The notes beneath the pieces are model-generated. The model did no database searches. It worked only from the letters and a program-made list of their open reading frames with translations, and was not told where the DNA came from. A program made the position numbers and the translations under genes. 64,000 nucleotides of DNA. Origin: Mycobacteriales bacterium (GTDB lineage Bacteria; Actinomycetota; Actinomycetes; Mycobacteriales; SCTD01). The stretch lies in assembly GCA_030697205.1 (NCBI GenBank), contig JAUYQP010000034.1, positions 62,001-126,000 on the forward strand, read 5' to 3'. Below are positions 23,752 to 33,899 of this stretch, one piece after another; the stretch's first letter is position 1; every line of letters starts with the position of its first letter.

Positions 23752-23883
23752 CTGGTCCGACCGACCGCCTCGGCCCACAGCCTGCGGCGCAGCACGCCCT
23801 TGCCACTAGCCTGGAACCGGGCCGACCCCGCGTCGTCCCAGACGCCGTCCTAGACAGCCCCTCGCCTGACCTCGGGAGCCGCC

Positions 23884-25707
23884 TTGCTGTCGCGTCGCGC
23901 CCGTCGGTGGCGTCGTCGAGGCCGTCCGGTCTGGATCGCGCTGCTCGCCCTCTCGTCGCTGCTGCTGCTCGGCAGTCTCGTGCTCGCCTTCCAACTGCGA
24001 GGCGTCTCGTCCGATCTCAGCGACGCGGCGGACGACCTGCGTTCGGCCCAGTCTGCGATAGCTGACGGCGACCTCGATGCGGCGCGCCGCGACGTGGCCA
24101 CGGCGCGCACGCATTCTGCGGCGGCGCGCGACACAACAGACGGCCCGCTCTGGCGCGCCTACGGCCGGCTACCCCTGGTCGGCACCGCCGTCAACGAAGT
24201 CCGCGTCGTCTCGACCGCCCTGGCCCTCACCACTGACGAGGTGCTCCCGCGACTGGTCGCCGTCGACGTCCAGCAGTCCCGCTGGACGGGAGCCATCGAC
24301 TCCACACCGTTCGTCAAGGCACAGGTCCCGCTGCGTGCCGCCGGCGCAGCGCTGGCGCGCACCCGCGACCTGCTCGTCCGCACCCCCAGCGCACGCATCA
24401 CCCCGCTGGGCGATGCTCGCGACGAGCTCGAGACGGCCTTGCGTAGCCTGTCCCAGACCGTCGGCGAGGCCTCCGTTGCGGCGGAGGTCGTCCCGTCACT
24501 GGTCGGGTCGGACACTCCACGCCGATACTTCCTCGCGCTGCAGAACACCGCAGAGGCGCGCGCCACCGGCGGCCTCATCGCGACCTTTGGGATCCTGCGC
24601 GCCGACAGGGGGCGCCTCGTGCTCGAGCGGGTCGGCTCCACCCAAGAGCTCGTCGACACAGAGTCGCCCGCGCTCGACCTGGGCGACGAGTACGACCGGC
24701 GCTACTCGCGCTTCGAGACCACGTCCACGTGGCGTGCCGCAAACCTGAGCCCCCACCTCCCGTCGGTCGGCCCGCTGCTCACCGCGCTGTGGGAGCGCCA
24801 GACCGGGCAGCGCCTCGACGGCGCCGTCCTGGCTGACCCCGTGGCCCTGAGCCTGCTGCTGGGGGCAACTGGCCCGGTTTCCCTTTCCGACGGGACGCGG
24901 CTCACTGAGTCCAACGCTGTGGAGACGCTGTTGGCTGGGGTCTATCGACGCTTCCCCGACCGTCAGGAAGCGGAGCGCAACAGCGTCTACCAGGACGCAG
25001 CGCGTGCGGTCTTCGCGCGTCTCGGCCGCCCGGGGCTCAACCCACGGCGCTTGGTCGATCGGGTCGGACGAGCGGCCGCCAGCGGACACCTGCAGGTGTG
25101 GTCCGCGGAGCCCGACGTGGAAGCGCAGTTGGTGCAGTCTCGGGTGGGCGGTGCGCTGCTGTCCGCCGGCCCCTACCTCGAGGTCCTGACGCAGGACGTC
25201 GGGGGTACGAAGCTCGACTACTACCTGCGGCGCGCCGTCACCTACGACGCTCGCCCGACCGATGAGGCCATCGACCTGGGCGAGGGCGCCGAGTTCGAGG
25301 AGGAGGCGGAGGTCACGGTCCGCCTGACCAACGCGGCACCCGTGAACCTCCCCTCCTACGTCACCACGAGACGTGATGTCCGCAATGCCCCGGTGGGCCA
25401 GGCCAAGACGTGGCTGTCGGTCTACCTCGGCCGACGTGCGACGGTGCTCGGTGCCACCCTCGACGGTCGAGAGGTGGCGGTCGAGACGCAGACCGAGCGC
25501 GGGCTCACTGCGGTCTCGCTGTTCTTGACGCTGGACCGTGGGCAGGCGCGTTCCTTCGTGCTGCGCGTACGTCAACCGGCCATGACCTCCCAGCCGCTGC
25601 GCGTCCGCCAGCAACCCCGGACCAGGCAGGACGACGTGGTCGTACGACGACAGGGCGCGCCCGTCCCCGTCGAGCTGGTTTACGCCCCGCCGTCCGGCAC
25701 GTCGTAG
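23884..25707 (+). CDS. DUF4012 family membrane-anchored protein
   Basis: This 607-aa protein has a basic N-terminus and one transmembrane helix (residues about 17-37), so the bulk is outside. Hallmarks of DUF4012 are PRRYFLALQNTAEARATGGL, ATFGILRADRGRL, and the later YLRRAVTYD beta-rich region. It also has the N-terminal RLPLVGTAVNEV segment. The start is read as TTG 23884. The family is common in actinobacterial polysaccharide loci but has no established biochemical function. A paralogue lies at 41385-43166. Position after the BY-kinase and LPxTG genes suggests a role in attaching or organising surface polymer. Confidence 0.82.
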   Translation: MLSRRARRWRRRGRPVWIALLALSSLLLLGSLVLAFQLRGVSSDLSDAADDLRSAQSAIADGDLDAARRDVATARTHSAAARDTTDGPLWRAYGRLPLVGTAVNEVRVVSTALALTTDEVLPRLVAVDVQQSRWTGAIDSTPFVKAQVPLRAAGAALARTRDLLVRTPSARITPLGDARDELETALRSLSQTVGEASVAAEVVPSLVGSDTPRRYFLALQNTAEARATGGLIATFGILRADRGRLVLERVGSTQELVDTESPALDLGDEYDRRYSRFETTSTWRAANLSPHLPSVGPLLTALWERQTGQRLDGAVLADPVALSLLLGATGPVSLSDGTRLTESNAVETLLAGVYRRFPDRQEAERNSVYQDAARAVFARLGRPGLNPRRLVDRVGRAAASGHLQVWSAEPDVEAQLVQSRVGGALLSAGPYLEVLTQDVGGTKLDYYLRRAVTYDARPTDEAIDLGEGAEFEEEAEVTVRLTNAAPVNLPSYVTTRRDVRNAPVGQAKTWLSVYLGRRATVLGATLDGREVAVETQTERGLTAVSLFLTLDRGQARSFVLRVRQPAMTSQPLRVRQQPRTRQDDVVVRRQGAPVPVELVYAPPSGTS

Positions 25708-25778
25708 AGCAGGCCCTCGCCCTATCGGCTGCGCTGTACCCGCCTCATGCGAACCCGTCGTGGGCCAGGCGTGCACCG

Positions 25779-26459
25779 CTACGGACGGGGCGTCCCGGCG
25801 GCGCTGGGGTGCGCTGACTGCACGGCGGTGATCGTCAACGGCACGAGCGGCGGCCAGGAGGTGACCTTCGAACCAGGCCCGGCCAGTCGCCGCACCTCGC
25901 GTCGGCTGAGCAGCCGGTCAGTCGACTGCCAACGGTAGGCGCTTCGCGCGAACAGGCGCTGGTGGAGCCGCCGGGGCAGCCAGTGGACGAAGAACGTCTT
26001 GGTGTGCGTCTCGACCGGCGACCAGCGGTGCGGCGTGGTGTGGAAGACCGCGCAGCGCGCCACGCGGCGGCTCTCGTCGAAGTAGCGCTGCTGGTCCGCT
26101 TCGTCACCTACGTGCTCGATGACCGCGTTGCTGAAGACGTAGTCGAAGCTGTTGTCCGCGAAGGGCAGACGGCTGCCGTCACCGCGAACGACCTCGAAGC
26201 CCAGCTTGCGACGCAGGTCCTTGAGGGGTGGGTAGAAGAGCCCCACGGCGTCGCGGCCCTGGGCGAGCGCGATCTCCACCTGGTTCGTCACAGACGAGTT
26301 GCTGGGGTTCGACAGGCCGACCATCAGCAGCGACACCCCCTTCGGGATGACCGCTTCGACGGCGGCCACCTTTCGGCGGCGGGAGTAGTTGCTCACCTTG
26401 AGCGCGACGGGGTCGAGCAGCACGCGATAACAGTAGGACGGCGGGCACAGGCACGGCAT
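25779..26459 (-). CDS. SAM-dependent methyltransferase-like protein
   Basis: This 226-aa protein has the class I core: LLMVGLSNPSNSSV (a variant of motif I without the usual GxGxG), ARG-Asp pair EVVRGDGSRLPFADNSFDYVF-like motif II/III, and NAVIEHVGD. The later THTKTFFVHWLPRRLHQRLF resembles methyltransferases linked to surface glycans. The divergent motif I raises doubt about cofactor binding. It lies alone between a DUF4012 gene and the coiled-coil pair. Confidence 0.68.
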   Translation of the reverse strand: MPCLCPPSYCYRVLLDPVALKVSNYSRRRKVAAVEAVIPKGVSLLMVGLSNPSNSSVTNQVEIALAQGRDAVGLFYPPLKDLRRKLGFEVVRGDGSRLPFADNSFDYVFSNAVIEHVGDEADQQRYFDESRRVARCAVFHTTPHRWSPVETHTKTFFVHWLPRRLHQRLFARSAYRWQSTDRLLSRREVRRLAGPGSKVTSWPPLVPLTITAVQSAHPSAAGTPRP

Positions 26460-26548
26460 ACCGGGGCCGGGTGGGGCCGGAAGACGTGCGTGGCCTCCTA
26501 GCGCAGCGAACGTGGAGTCGCTGCGCTCCCTGGCGTCCTCGACGCCGA

Positions 26549-26953
26549 CTACTCAGCGGAGGGGGGGAAGTATCCGCTGACCGGCGGGACCGCCTGCACG
26601 CCCTCCTGCGCTCCCCACGGCGACGGGGGTGCGACCGGCACAGCGATCAGTGGGGCGGCCGGTGCGTCCGGCTGAGCCGCGAGCTCCCGCGCGGCAGCGC
26701 TCTCGAGAGCCTCGAGCCGACGATCGATCCCCTCTGCCAGCTCCAGCAGCCGCGCCATCACCTCGGACTGCTCGCGGGCGAGCAGGTCGAGCTTGAGCTG
26801 CACGCGACCCAGGGCACCCAGCAGCGCAACCGTCTGCCCGCGCGCGACTTCGGTGCTGTCGTAGTCCGACGCCGTGGGCGCGGCAGCCGATCCCGAGGCG
26901 GGGGCGGGACGCCCGCGGCGCGCCGGCGCGAGTCCTTCATCGGGTCGTGTCAT
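26549..26953 (-). CDS. small coiled-coil protein of unknown function
   Basis: This 134-aa protein has a low-complexity N-terminus, a central heptad-like segment (LKLDLLAREQSEVMARLLEL then IDRRLEALESAA) and a Pro-rich C-terminus. ATG 26953 overlaps the stop of the long coiled-coil gene by 4 bp. The two products probably act together, perhaps as partners of one structure. No family is recognised. Confidence 0.6.
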   Translation of the reverse strand: MTRPDEGLAPARRGRPAPASGSAAAPTASDYDSTEVARGQTVALLGALGRVQLKLDLLAREQSEVMARLLELAEGIDRRLEALESAAARELAAQPDAPAAPLIAVPVAPPSPWGAQEGVQAVPPVSGYFPPSAE

Positions 26954-28590
26954 GCCTCGTCCTCCCGGGACGTCGGGGACTTCCGTGGAGTACGACGGGG
27001 ACGAGCCGCCTGAGCGGGCGCGTCAGGCGTGGCTGCCGGTGCTGTGGGGCGCACCCGTGCGCGGGTCGCTCGCTTGGGCGCCGGTTCGGTGACTGTCGGC
27101 TCCGGCTCGATCAGGTCAGGCAGGACGTCGCCCGACGGATCAGCGGGCTCCTCAGATCCCGCGGGCGGCGACGCGGCGATGCCCCGTCGCACTCGGTCGA
27201 GCAGCCCTCGGCCCTTGACCCCGCCGCGGGACAGGACGTCCTCCAGCACTCGGACGAACTCGTCCGCGCGGCGGCTCTCGAGCTGCTCGTCCCGGGCTTC
27301 CAGGCGACGGGTCTGCGCGCCCAGCGCGTCGATTGCCGCGGCCAGTCCTGCCTCGACGCGCCCGGCCAGCTCGTGGATCTGCTGGCGACCACGAGCCGTG
27401 GCCGCTGCGTCGCGCTTCTCCTGTGCCCTCAGCCGAGCGCGCAACGAGCCCAGGAAGGCCTCGGAATCCTCGGCCAGCGACGCGGCCCGCTGTTCGGCGT
27501 CTTCCACCAGGGCGCGCGCGGCCTCCGCCATGCTGTGAAGGGCCTCAGCCGCACTGTCCGCCGACTCCTGTCGGCTTCGGATCATCCGCTGCTCGGCGTC
27601 CAGCGCCGCCTCGTCGACCGCGGTGATGGCGAACGACGCAGCCGCCTCGAGTCGGGTCGCCGCCTCGATGCCGGCCAGGCGGATCTGCTCGGCCAAGGCC
27701 GCGCCGGTGCTGCGCAACGCGGTGTCCGAGATCGCCGCCTGCGTCTCGAGCACCGAGCTGACGGCGTCCAGGCGCTGGACCGTGACCTCGGCGGCCCACT
27801 CGAGGGCTGTGCGGGCGTCCTCCGTCCGCACAGCCGCCGCCTCGGCGATGGCTGTGAGGGTCGACGTCGTGAGCCCGAGCTGCGTCAGCACCTGCTGGCT
27901 GCTCTCGGCGGCGTCGTCACGCAGCGCCTGGGTGCTGTCGGTGACCGCAGCCGACAGGCGCTGGGCCAGCGCCTCGATGTCCCCGCCCAGCTGCCAGCGC
28001 AGGTCGGCGCGCATCGCCTCGACCGCCTCGGCAGTGCCAGTCCCCAGCACCTCGGCCACCGCGCCGAGCCGCACCGCCGCGTCGTCGGTGACCTGCCGAG
28101 CAGTTGCGTCGAAGTCCTCGGCGAGAGCTGCCGCCGCGTCGACGATCCGTTGCGCCGTCGCATCAGCGACGGCACACAGGTCGGCCGTGGCATCACCGAC
28201 CTGCCCGGCGGCCGCGTAGGCGGCACCGGCGAGCGAGACGGTCGCCTCCGAGACCTGACGTGCGGCTGCACCCGTGGCCGAGCTCGTGTGCTCAGCCAGC
28301 TGCCGAGCAGCCTGTTCCGCTGCCACCGCCACGGCGACCGCAGCAGCTGCCACCTCGTCAGCGGCTGCGGCGGCCGCACCCTCGGCGGCCACAACAAGAG
28401 CGGCCGTCGCCTCGCTGACCTGCTGGCTGTGCCGTCGGATCGCGGCAGCCGCCGTCTGCAGGGAGTAGAGGGTCTCGGCCTGTCCGTCGGCGACCTGATC
28501 GCGCAGGACGTCGACGAGTCGATCCCCGGCCACCCGGATCTGGCTCATGACTGCGGCCGCCTGCTCCTCGAGGGGGGGCGCTTGGTGCAT
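26950..28590 (-). CDS. long Ala-rich coiled-coil protein
   Basis: This 546-aa protein starts at ATG 28590 with GGAGGA upstream. It is almost entirely Ala/Glu/Asp/Arg-rich helix, with degenerate 11-residue periodicity of the apolipoprotein or methyl-accepting-protein kind, such as QVSEATVSLAGAA and AARQVTDDAAVRL. No transmembrane helix is seen. The C-terminal 90 residues are Pro/Arg-rich and basic. It could be a cytoskeletal, polar or chemosensory-like scaffold. The neighbouring diguanylate cyclase shares its promoter region in opposite orientation. Function is not assignable. Confidence 0.65.
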   Translation of the reverse strand: MHQAPPLEEQAAAVMSQIRVAGDRLVDVLRDQVADGQAETLYSLQTAAAAIRRHSQQVSEATAALVVAAEGAAAAAADEVAAAAVAVAVAAEQAARQLAEHTSSATGAAARQVSEATVSLAGAAYAAAGQVGDATADLCAVADATAQRIVDAAAALAEDFDATARQVTDDAAVRLGAVAEVLGTGTAEAVEAMRADLRWQLGGDIEALAQRLSAAVTDSTQALRDDAAESSQQVLTQLGLTTSTLTAIAEAAAVRTEDARTALEWAAEVTVQRLDAVSSVLETQAAISDTALRSTGAALAEQIRLAGIEAATRLEAAASFAITAVDEAALDAEQRMIRSRQESADSAAEALHSMAEAARALVEDAEQRAASLAEDSEAFLGSLRARLRAQEKRDAAATARGRQQIHELAGRVEAGLAAAIDALGAQTRRLEARDEQLESRRADEFVRVLEDVLSRGGVKGRGLLDRVRRGIAASPPAGSEEPADPSGDVLPDLIEPEPTVTEPAPKRATRARVRPTAPAATPDAPAQAARPRRTPRKSPTSREDEA

Positions 28591-28620
28591 GTAGTGATCC
28601 TCCAGGGTGGGTGCCACCCG

Positions 28621-28630
28621 AGGATACGGT
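28621..28630. promoter_or_regulatory. overlapping divergent -10 elements
   Basis: AGGATACGGT reads TATCCT leftward (28621-28626) and TACGGT rightward (28625-28630) with shared TA, the geometry also seen at 10257 and 13035. The leftward one leaves a leader of about 24 nt with GGAGGA before ATG 28590. Confidence 0.5.
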
Positions 28631-28677
28631 GCCCGTGTCGCCCTCTCACGTCCGCTGGCTGCTGCCGATAGAGGAGC

Positions 28678-30183
<1,506 letters not shown>

Positions 30184-30227
30184 CCTGCGGTCGACGACGC
30201 GCCGCTCACGTCGAGACAGCCCGGAAC

Positions 30228-30461
30228 TCAGGCCGCGTCGATGGTCACCCTGATGAGCCCTGTCTTCGCGGCCGTCGGGGCCTCGCTCCCGGGCTCTGCG
30301 AACGACGACAGGTACTCCCGCAGGGCGTCGACGACGGCAACTCGGGCCGCCGCCTCAGTCGGCGCGCACGTCACCACACCGGGCAGCTCGCGCAGCTGAG
30401 CCTGCGTCCATCCGCCTTCCACCGGCGTGAGCACGACGGTGAAGGCGAGCGTGGTCGACAT
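30228..30461 (-). CDS. HicB-like antitoxin, apparently without a HicA
   Basis: This 77-aa protein from ATG 30461 has the HicB partial-RNase-H fold pattern: FTVVLTPVEGGWTQAQLREL, PGVVTCAPTEAAARVAVVDALREYL. HicB antitoxins normally sit next to a small dsRNA-binding-like HicA toxin, but no such gene is visible here. It may be a solitary regulator or a remnant. It diverges from the ATPase gene across a dyad at 30511-30555. Confidence 0.65.
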   Translation of the reverse strand: MSTTLAFTVVLTPVEGGWTQAQLRELPGVVTCAPTEAAARVAVVDALREYLSSFAEPGSEAPTAAKTGLIRVTIDAA

Positions 30462-30510
30462 GAGGCTGATGCTACGGCGACATGGCCCTGTGACGGGCTT
30501 CCCCAAAGAC

Positions 30511-30555
30511 ACCTAAAGATGCTTGGGTGTAAGTTACTGCTAGCGGACTTTAGGT
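30511..30555. promoter_or_regulatory. inverted repeat flanking a symmetric -10 site
   Basis: ACCTAAAG (30511-30518) is the inverse of CTTTAGGT (30548-30555). Between them lies TAAGTTA, which reads as a -10 box in both directions (TAAGTT at 30530-30535, TAACTT at 30531-30536 on the minus strand). This suggests shared control of the HicB-like gene and the ATPase gene. Confidence 0.5.
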
Positions 30556-30575
30556 GGCAGGGAGCGAGGGCAGCT

Positions 30576-32030
30576 ATGCGATTCGTCGGGCGGGCTCCGG
30601 ACCTAGAGCGTCTTCGCGAGCTGCTCGCGACCGTCGCTGAGCGCGGCACAGGCACGCTGGTGAGCGTCCGTGGACGGCGCCAGGTGGGGAAGTCCCGCCT
30701 GCTGACGGAGTTCCTGTCGAGGGAGGACGTCCCGCACGCGTACTTCACCGCGATCAAGAACGCCTCGACGCAGCAGCAGATGGCAGCGCTCCACACTGAC
30801 GTCTTGGCGTCCCGTCACCCGATCGCGGGCGCAGCCGAGCTCTTCGCGAGCCCGCCCGTCGACTGGTCGGACGCGTTCGGCAAGCTCGCGCTCGCGGCCC
30901 GCCTCGCCGACGGCCCAGTTGTCGTCGTGCTCGACGAGCTTCCGTGGGCGGCCGAGACCGACCCGACCCTCGAAGGACGCCTGCAGAACGCCTGGGACCG
31001 CTCGCTCGAGGCCACGCCTGTCCTCCTGGTGCTCGTGGGCTCCGACCTCGCGGTCATGGAGCGGCTGACCGCTCACGACCGTCCGCTCTACGGCCGCGCG
31101 CGCGAGCTCCAGGTCCGGGCCTTCGACCCGGTCGAGTGCCAGGCCGCACTCGGGCCGGGCTGCAGCGCCCTCGACGCCTTCGACGCCCACCTCGTCACGG
31201 GCGGCTACCCACGTCTGGTCCAGGAGCTCCGGGAGGCCGGCAGCCTCGACCGCTTCGTCCGAGAGGGTCTCAGCGACGACAGCAGCGCCCTCGCTCTGCT
31301 CGGGCAGCGCTCGCTCGACGCCGAGTTCGCCCCGCACCTGCAGGCCCGCAGCGTCCTTCGCGCGATCGGGTCACAACCGGTCGGACGGGCGAGCTTCAGC
31401 AACGCGGTGGCCCTGCTCTCGTCCGACACGGGGCCTGCGCCGCGCACGGCGATCGCCCGCGGGGTCGAGCACCTGCGGGAGAAGGCTGCCGTCGCGGTCG
31501 ATCTCCCCTTCGGTGCACCCACGCGATCCAAGCTCACGCGCTACCGCGTGACTGACCCGTACCTGTCTTTCTGGATGCGCTTCGTCGAAGCCCACCTGGC
31601 CTCGATCGCCCGCGGCCGTACGGACCTCGCCATCGCGGCCTTCACCCGCGACTGGACGACGTGGCGCGGCACCGCCGTCGAGCCGATCGTGCGCGAGGCC
31701 CTCCTCAGGCTCGGCGGTCGTCACCCCGACCTCTCGGGCGTCGAGTCCGTGGGTGGCTGGTGGAACCGCGAGAACAACCCCGAGGTCGACCTCGTCCTCG
31801 GCGACCGCCGAGGCGCCGTCTCCTACCTTGGTTCCGTGAAGTGGCGGGCTCGCAAGGCCGTCACAGCAACCGAGCTGCGCGACCTCAGCTGGGCTCGCAC
31901 TACGGTCCCTGGCTCGGCTGACGCCCGACTGGTGACCGTGTGTCCTGCCGGCCTGGCGCGCGGTGTCGAGTCGGACCTGCACCTCGGTCCCGACGAGCTC
32001 CTCGACGCCTGGCGCCCAGGGCCGCCCTGA
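30576..32030 (+). CDS. AAA+ ATPase with DUF234 nuclease-like domain
   Basis: This 484-aa protein, start ATG 30576, has the N-terminal FVGRAPDLERLRELL that opens these archaeal-type ATPases. Walker A is RGRRQVGKSRLL, Walker B VVVVLDELPWAAE, and a sensor-like LLVLVGSD follows. The C-terminal DUF234 region carries NRENNPEVDLVLGDRRG, an Asp-containing motif related to PD-(D/E)XK nucleases. The usual downstream Lys may be in SVKWRARKA. Such proteins occur as solitary accessory genes of unknown role, possibly defence. Confidence 0.8.
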   Translation: MRFVGRAPDLERLRELLATVAERGTGTLVSVRGRRQVGKSRLLTEFLSREDVPHAYFTAIKNASTQQQMAALHTDVLASRHPIAGAAELFASPPVDWSDAFGKLALAARLADGPVVVVLDELPWAAETDPTLEGRLQNAWDRSLEATPVLLVLVGSDLAVMERLTAHDRPLYGRARELQVRAFDPVECQAALGPGCSALDAFDAHLVTGGYPRLVQELREAGSLDRFVREGLSDDSSALALLGQRSLDAEFAPHLQARSVLRAIGSQPVGRASFSNAVALLSSDTGPAPRTAIARGVEHLREKAAVAVDLPFGAPTRSKLTRYRVTDPYLSFWMRFVEAHLASIARGRTDLAIAAFTRDWTTWRGTAVEPIVREALLRLGGRHPDLSGVESVGGWWNRENNPEVDLVLGDRRGAVSYLGSVKWRARKAVTATELRDLSWARTTVPGSADARLVTVCPAGLARGVESDLHLGPDELLDAWRPGPP

Positions 32031-32138
32031 GAGGAGCGCAGGATCTGGCGCGGACACGAGCACAGCGCGGGGCCGGATCACCGGACGCCCACGCTCTCCA
32101 GCGCCTGCTCGATGGCGTCGAGCAGGGAGCTGCAGGGG

Positions 32139-33206
32139 TCAGAGCTCGCCGGGGCGACCCAGGGCATGGCCCTGCCCGAGGTCCACGCCGAGCGCGCGCA
32201 GGGCGTCGCGCTGCCGGTCGGACTCCACGTGCTCCGCGACCACGAGCGCACCTGCCCGATGGGCGACCTCCACCAGGCCCCTGATGACCGCCGTCGCCCC
32301 GACCGACGGGAGCCGGCGCACCAGCCCGCCGTCGATCTTGATGTAGTCCGGGGTCAGGCTGGCGAACCACTGCAGCGAGCTGTAGCCCTCGCCCAGGTCG
32401 TCCAGGGCGACCTGCAGGCCACGGCTCCGCGCCTCCGCGAGGACCTCCGCGAAGCGCTGCTCGTCGGAGAGGGGACGCCGCTCGGTGACCTCCAGCACCA
32501 CGCGCGACAGCGGCACCCCGGCGTAGAGCGCGGTGCGCTCCAGCAGGGTGAGCAGGCGTCGCAGCGCGTCGGCATTGGAGGCGCTGGTGTTGACGAACAG
32601 CCGCCCCTCGCCGAGCCCGTCCGCGGCCCCCGAGATCGCGGCCACGACGGCGCGCGCGTCCAGCTCGTCGTGCAGCGCCACGGACCCGGCGCCGCCGAAC
32701 AGGGCGCCGGTGTCGAGCAGCCGGCCGTCCAGCCGGACCCGCAGCAGCGCCTCGTGGCCGTGGACCGCACCGTCGACGAGGCTGACGACGGGCTGGTACG
32801 CCGCGGACCACCTGCCCCGCTCCATCACGGCAGCCAGCGCACCGCCCTGCTCGTCGAGCAGGTCGGCCAGCGACCCGGCCGACATCGCCCTGACGACGGC
32901 CGACGTACCGATCGGCCCCGGGGGCAGGACGACGGCGCGGACGTGCGTGGCGCGCTCGTGGTTCACCAGCAGCGACAGGCGCTCCAGCAGCACGTCGAGG
33001 TCGGGGACGCTGAGCAGCAGCGCCTCCTCGACCACCCGGCTCCCGCCGCCCGGCAGGGCGGCCACAGCGTGCCGGACCGCCGTCACCGTGGCGGCGTCCA
33101 CGCCGCTGAGCAGGACGCTCACCGGCGACCCATCCGGGGAGCCGCCGACAGGCACCAGCGGCCTCCTCGTCGACGGGATCGCCGTCGCCGAGGCGTCAGC
33201 AGGCAA
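32139..33206 (-). CDS. EAL-domain c-di-GMP phosphodiesterase
   Basis: This 355-aa protein has an N-terminal region of about 120 residues resembling a DICT-like or sensor module, then an EAL domain. The EAL motif is GHEALLRVR; metal and catalytic residues follow in VLEVTER, LDDLGEGYSSLQW, YIKIDGG and VAEHVES. The DDFGTG motif is altered to DDLGEG but both Asp remain. The protein is therefore probably active in c-di-GMP hydrolysis. The start is read as TTG 33206, overlapping the upstream gene by 11 bp. Confidence 0.83.
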   Translation of the reverse strand: MPADASATAIPSTRRPLVPVGGSPDGSPVSVLLSGVDAATVTAVRHAVAALPGGGSRVVEEALLLSVPDLDVLLERLSLLVNHERATHVRAVVLPPGPIGTSAVVRAMSAGSLADLLDEQGGALAAVMERGRWSAAYQPVVSLVDGAVHGHEALLRVRLDGRLLDTGALFGGAGSVALHDELDARAVVAAISGAADGLGEGRLFVNTSASNADALRRLLTLLERTALYAGVPLSRVVLEVTERRPLSDEQRFAEVLAEARSRGLQVALDDLGEGYSSLQWFASLTPDYIKIDGGLVRRLPSVGATAVIRGLVEVAHRAGALVVAEHVESDRQRDALRALGVDLGQGHALGRPGEL

Positions 33207-33510
33207 GGGGCAGGGCGGGGACGACGCGCCTCCAGGTGACCGCGTCCTCGCCGCAGGCGCGGGCGTCGAGCCAGGTCAGGTGCTGCTGGACCGCGTCGCC
33301 GAAGGGCTCACCCGCCGCACCGAGCAGGTGCAGGGCCGACAGGTCGGGGTCGAGGGCCCGCAGGACGACGATCTCGCGGTGGAGCGCAGCGAGCGCCGGG
33401 TCGAGCGGCAGCCCGGACGGTCGACCGCACAGCGCTGCCGCGAGGCAGGCGTGGTCCGCGTCGAGGCCCCGGACCAGTGCGGCCAGGGACCGCAGCAGGT
33501 CGCCGCTCAT
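33196..33510 (-). CDS. unknown ~105-aa helical protein, partner of tiny copy B
   Basis: This 104-aa protein, start ATG 33510, is predicted mostly helical: LLRSLAALVRGLDADHAC, LDPALAALHREIVVLRAL, and HLTWLDARACGED. The gene at 34551-34892 encodes a clear paralogue (LDTDHVRVAA, LDPALAAL, HLDWLDAR), in the same position behind a tiny gene. Its ATG overlaps the stop of tiny copy B (ATGA) and its 3' end overlaps the EAL gene. A signalling role beside EAL and response-regulator genes is plausible but unproven. Confidence 0.65.
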   Translation of the reverse strand: MSGDLLRSLAALVRGLDADHACLAAALCGRPSGLPLDPALAALHREIVVLRALDPDLSALHLLGAAGEPFGDAVQQHLTWLDARACGEDAVTWRRVVPALPLAC

Positions 33511-33617
33511 GCTGTGCGCTCCTCGAGCAGGGTGAGCTCGGAGGACAGGCGCGGGTCCACCAGGTCGAGCAGCAGCGTCAGCGGTACGCCGTGCTCCAGC
33601 AGATCGAGGACGTTCAC
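33507..33617 (-). CDS. tiny conserved-looking protein, copy B
   Basis: This 36-aa protein from GTG 33617 has GGAGG 5 nt upstream; in-frame ATGs at 33641 and 33650 would lengthen it. It starts Met-Asn like copy C, and its core is DLLEHGVPLTLLLDL. The stop overlaps the start of the partner gene (ATGA), exactly as in copy C. The protein is too short for a classical domain and may be a helix that binds the partner. Family unknown. Confidence 0.6.
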   Translation of the reverse strand: MNVLDLLEHGVPLTLLLDLVDPRLSSELTLLEERTA

Positions 33618-33899
33618 GACCACCTCCACATAATGGGACATGTCGAGCATCCCCCAGTTCGACGGTCATTGCGTCAGCCACTCAGCCGGACCTGATTTCG
33701 CCACCTAGGGGTGGTCTGGCAGGTCGACCGGACACGTCGGCGCTAGTCCGTTTGGCCCTGGCAGTTGACCAGTGACGGCAACACCTTTGACATCAGACCG
33801 TGGCAATCGGGGCGGCACATGGCGTAGAACCTCACCCCGAGTCCGTGCCACTATTATGTCGCCACGACAGTCACCCAGCTCGAGAGCAAGGTCACCACC
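33618..33899. promoter_or_regulatory. divergent intergenic region with possible response-regulator promoter
   Basis: TATTAT (33852-33857) is a likely -10 for the rightward response-regulator gene. I do not see a clear leftward promoter for tiny copy B. No gene is visible. Confidence 0.3.
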
